From the NCBI GenBank assembly GCA_036382695.1, contig DASVHF010000044.1, positions 1 to 11,555 on the forward strand: a DNA stretch of 11,555 bases, in the 5' to 3' direction. Source of the DNA: DASVHF01 sp036382695 (GTDB taxonomy: Bacteria; Patescibacteriota; Microgenomatia; Woykebacterales; RBG-16-39-9b). The position numbers and the translations under genes are program-made. The notes below the pieces were generated by a model. The model was not told the origin of the DNA. It was given only the letters and a program-made list of their open reading frames with translations, and made no database searches. Below, in pieces: positions 10,836 through 11,555 of the stretch (positions are counted from its first letter, which is position 1; each line of letters opens with the position of its first letter).

Positions 10836-11491
10836 ATCGTGAAGCTACCCCTTATCTGGCTGAACTGCTTGGTACATTTGGTTTTGTCCTAGTTGGAGCC
10901 GGCTCAGTAGTGGTAAATAGTCAAACCAACGGTTCTCTTGGCGTTCTTGGAATTTCTTTAGCCCACGGCCTATCTCTGCTAGCATTCATCTACGCTTTCA
11001 ACCATATTTCTGGAGCACATTTTAATCCAGCCGTAACTATTTCGCTTTGGCTGGTAAAAAAAATTGAAGGATCGGTCGCGGCTGGTTATGTAATTGCCCA
11101 ATTGGCTGGAGCGGTATTGGCAGGAATATTTATTGAAGGTTTGTTTGGTAGTTCTCGGCTAGCAGTACCGCAACCAAGCTTGGAACCTTCGGCAGCACTT
11201 TTGGTCGAAGCCATCCTGACATTTTTACTAGTACTAGTAGTTTTTGGCATTATTGTTGATAGACGAAGCCATACTAGCCACGCCGGACTAGCAATTGGCC
11301 TTGTTTTTGCTGGACTTGTTCTAGTAGGCTTTTACCTCACCGGAGGTGCTTTGAATCCGGCTAGAGCTTTTGGGCCTGCTCTGATCGCAAACTTCTGGGG
11401 TAATCACTTAATTTATTGGTTCGGTCCGATTTTAGGCGCAGCTGCCGCCGCCTTGGTATACGAACACGGAGTATTACGGTTTAACAAATAA
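10832..11491 (+). CDS. Aquaporin (MIP family) with a TIP2-like filter
   Basis: The 219-aa protein is a complete six-helix MIP channel. The two NPA boxes are GAHFNPAVT (N65-P-A67) and GGALNPARAFGPAL (N175-P-A177). The first half matches E. coli AqpZ without gaps around NPA1 and the second around NPA2. From this, the aromatic/arginine filter should be H45, V163, G172 and R178. AqpZ has Phe, His, Thr, Arg at these sites, GlpF has Trp, Gly, Phe, Arg, and plant TIP2 proteins have His, Ile, Gly, Arg. TIP2 channels pass water and ammonia, so ammonia permeability is a reasonable guess. The loop between helices 3 and 4 is short, as is common in small prokaryotic MIPs. It has its own promoter and a possible coupled leader ORF. 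Confidence 0.94.
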   Translation: MNREATPYLAELLGTFGFVLVGAGSVVVNSQTNGSLGVLGISLAHGLSLLAFIYAFNHISGAHFNPAVTISLWLVKKIEGSVAAGYVIAQLAGAVLAGIFIEGLFGSSRLAVPQPSLEPSAALLVEAILTFLLVLVVFGIIVDRRSHTSHAGLAIGLVFAGLVLVGFYLTGGALNPARAFGPALIANFWGNHLIYWFGPILGAAAAALVYEHGVLRFNK

Positions 11492-11555
11492 CATGGGCCG
11501 GATACTTACCCACAAGCAAGTAGAAGCGGAAGGTTGCTTATAGTCTGGCTTGTTT
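11492..11555. other. Unassigned end of window
   Basis: Sixty-four nt after the aquaporin stop. No terminator hairpin, Shine-Dalgarno or coding start with support is visible. A 16-codon ORF from ATG 11492 is too short and unsupported to call. Confidence 0.5.

Noticed and set aside
42..11491. Archaeal origin, suggested by DUF763, the Af1521-like macrodomain and the EF-like barrel.
   Set aside because: Clear bacterial -35/-10 promoters, intrinsic termination, a CheY-type receiver and signal peptides of bacterial type favour a bacterium.
42..11491. TGA recoded as glycine or tryptophan, as in some candidate phyla.
   Set aside because: TGA ends the serine hydrolase, LOG and adenosyltransferase genes at family-typical lengths, and Trp and Gly use normal codons throughout.

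Overview
The window looks like a chromosomal piece of a bacterium with a small, streamlined genome, most likely of the Candidate Phyla Radiation (Patescibacteria), perhaps the Microgenomates side. This is inference. It rests on short intergenic gaps, many small single-pass membrane-anchored proteins, a DUF763 gene, a stand-alone EF-Tu domain-2-like protein, and sigma70-type promoters set so close to start codons that many mRNAs would be leaderless. TGA ends several genes at family-typical lengths, so the code is standard table 11.

Layout, left to right. 42-1118 is DUF763. 1119-2444 is an accessory patch with two unrecognised small genes (147 and 117 aa). Each has its own promoter, a Shine-Dalgarno leader and a hairpin, and both are richer in G+C than their neighbours. 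Between the two lies a second, diverged copy of the last codons of DUF763. This is the most unusual structure in the window: all seven base differences within the 33-nt match are synonymous, as expected if a small cassette displaced the end of the DUF763 gene. 2487-3464 is a secreted DNRLRE-domain surface protein, convergent with an orphan response regulator (3468-3881, minus strand). 3997-4993 is an overlapping pair: a membrane-anchored PsbP-like protein and a YjbQ/UPF0047 protein. 5055-6612 holds an anchored class-A-beta-lactamase-fold serine hydrolase, a 56-aa two-helix membrane protein and an Af1521-type macrodomain. 6621-7238 is an anchored SGNH hydrolase. 7282-8939 pairs a PduO-type cobalamin adenosyltransferase with a membrane-anchored CapA protein. 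8979-9840 pairs a LOG/SLOG-family protein with the stand-alone EF-Tu domain-2-like protein. 9885-10724 is a ROK kinase without the family zinc motif. 10776-11491 is an aquaporin preceded by an overlapping 19-codon leader ORF.

Two modes of translation initiation can be read directly. First genes of transcription units have a -10 box 6-9 nt before ATG/GTG and mostly no Shine-Dalgarno (leaderless). Three downstream cistrons carry the identical 13-mer AGAAAGGAGGTGA. The products that can be placed are mostly housekeeping and envelope functions: surface protein, cell-wall or envelope hydrolases, aquaporin, nucleotide-ligand proteins and a sugar kinase. I see no defence system, recombinase, CRISPR array, rRNA or functional tRNA. 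The best candidates for something new are the DUF763 3'-end cassette, the initiation dichotomy, the aquaporin leader ORF, and a plant TIP2-like selectivity filter in the aquaporin.
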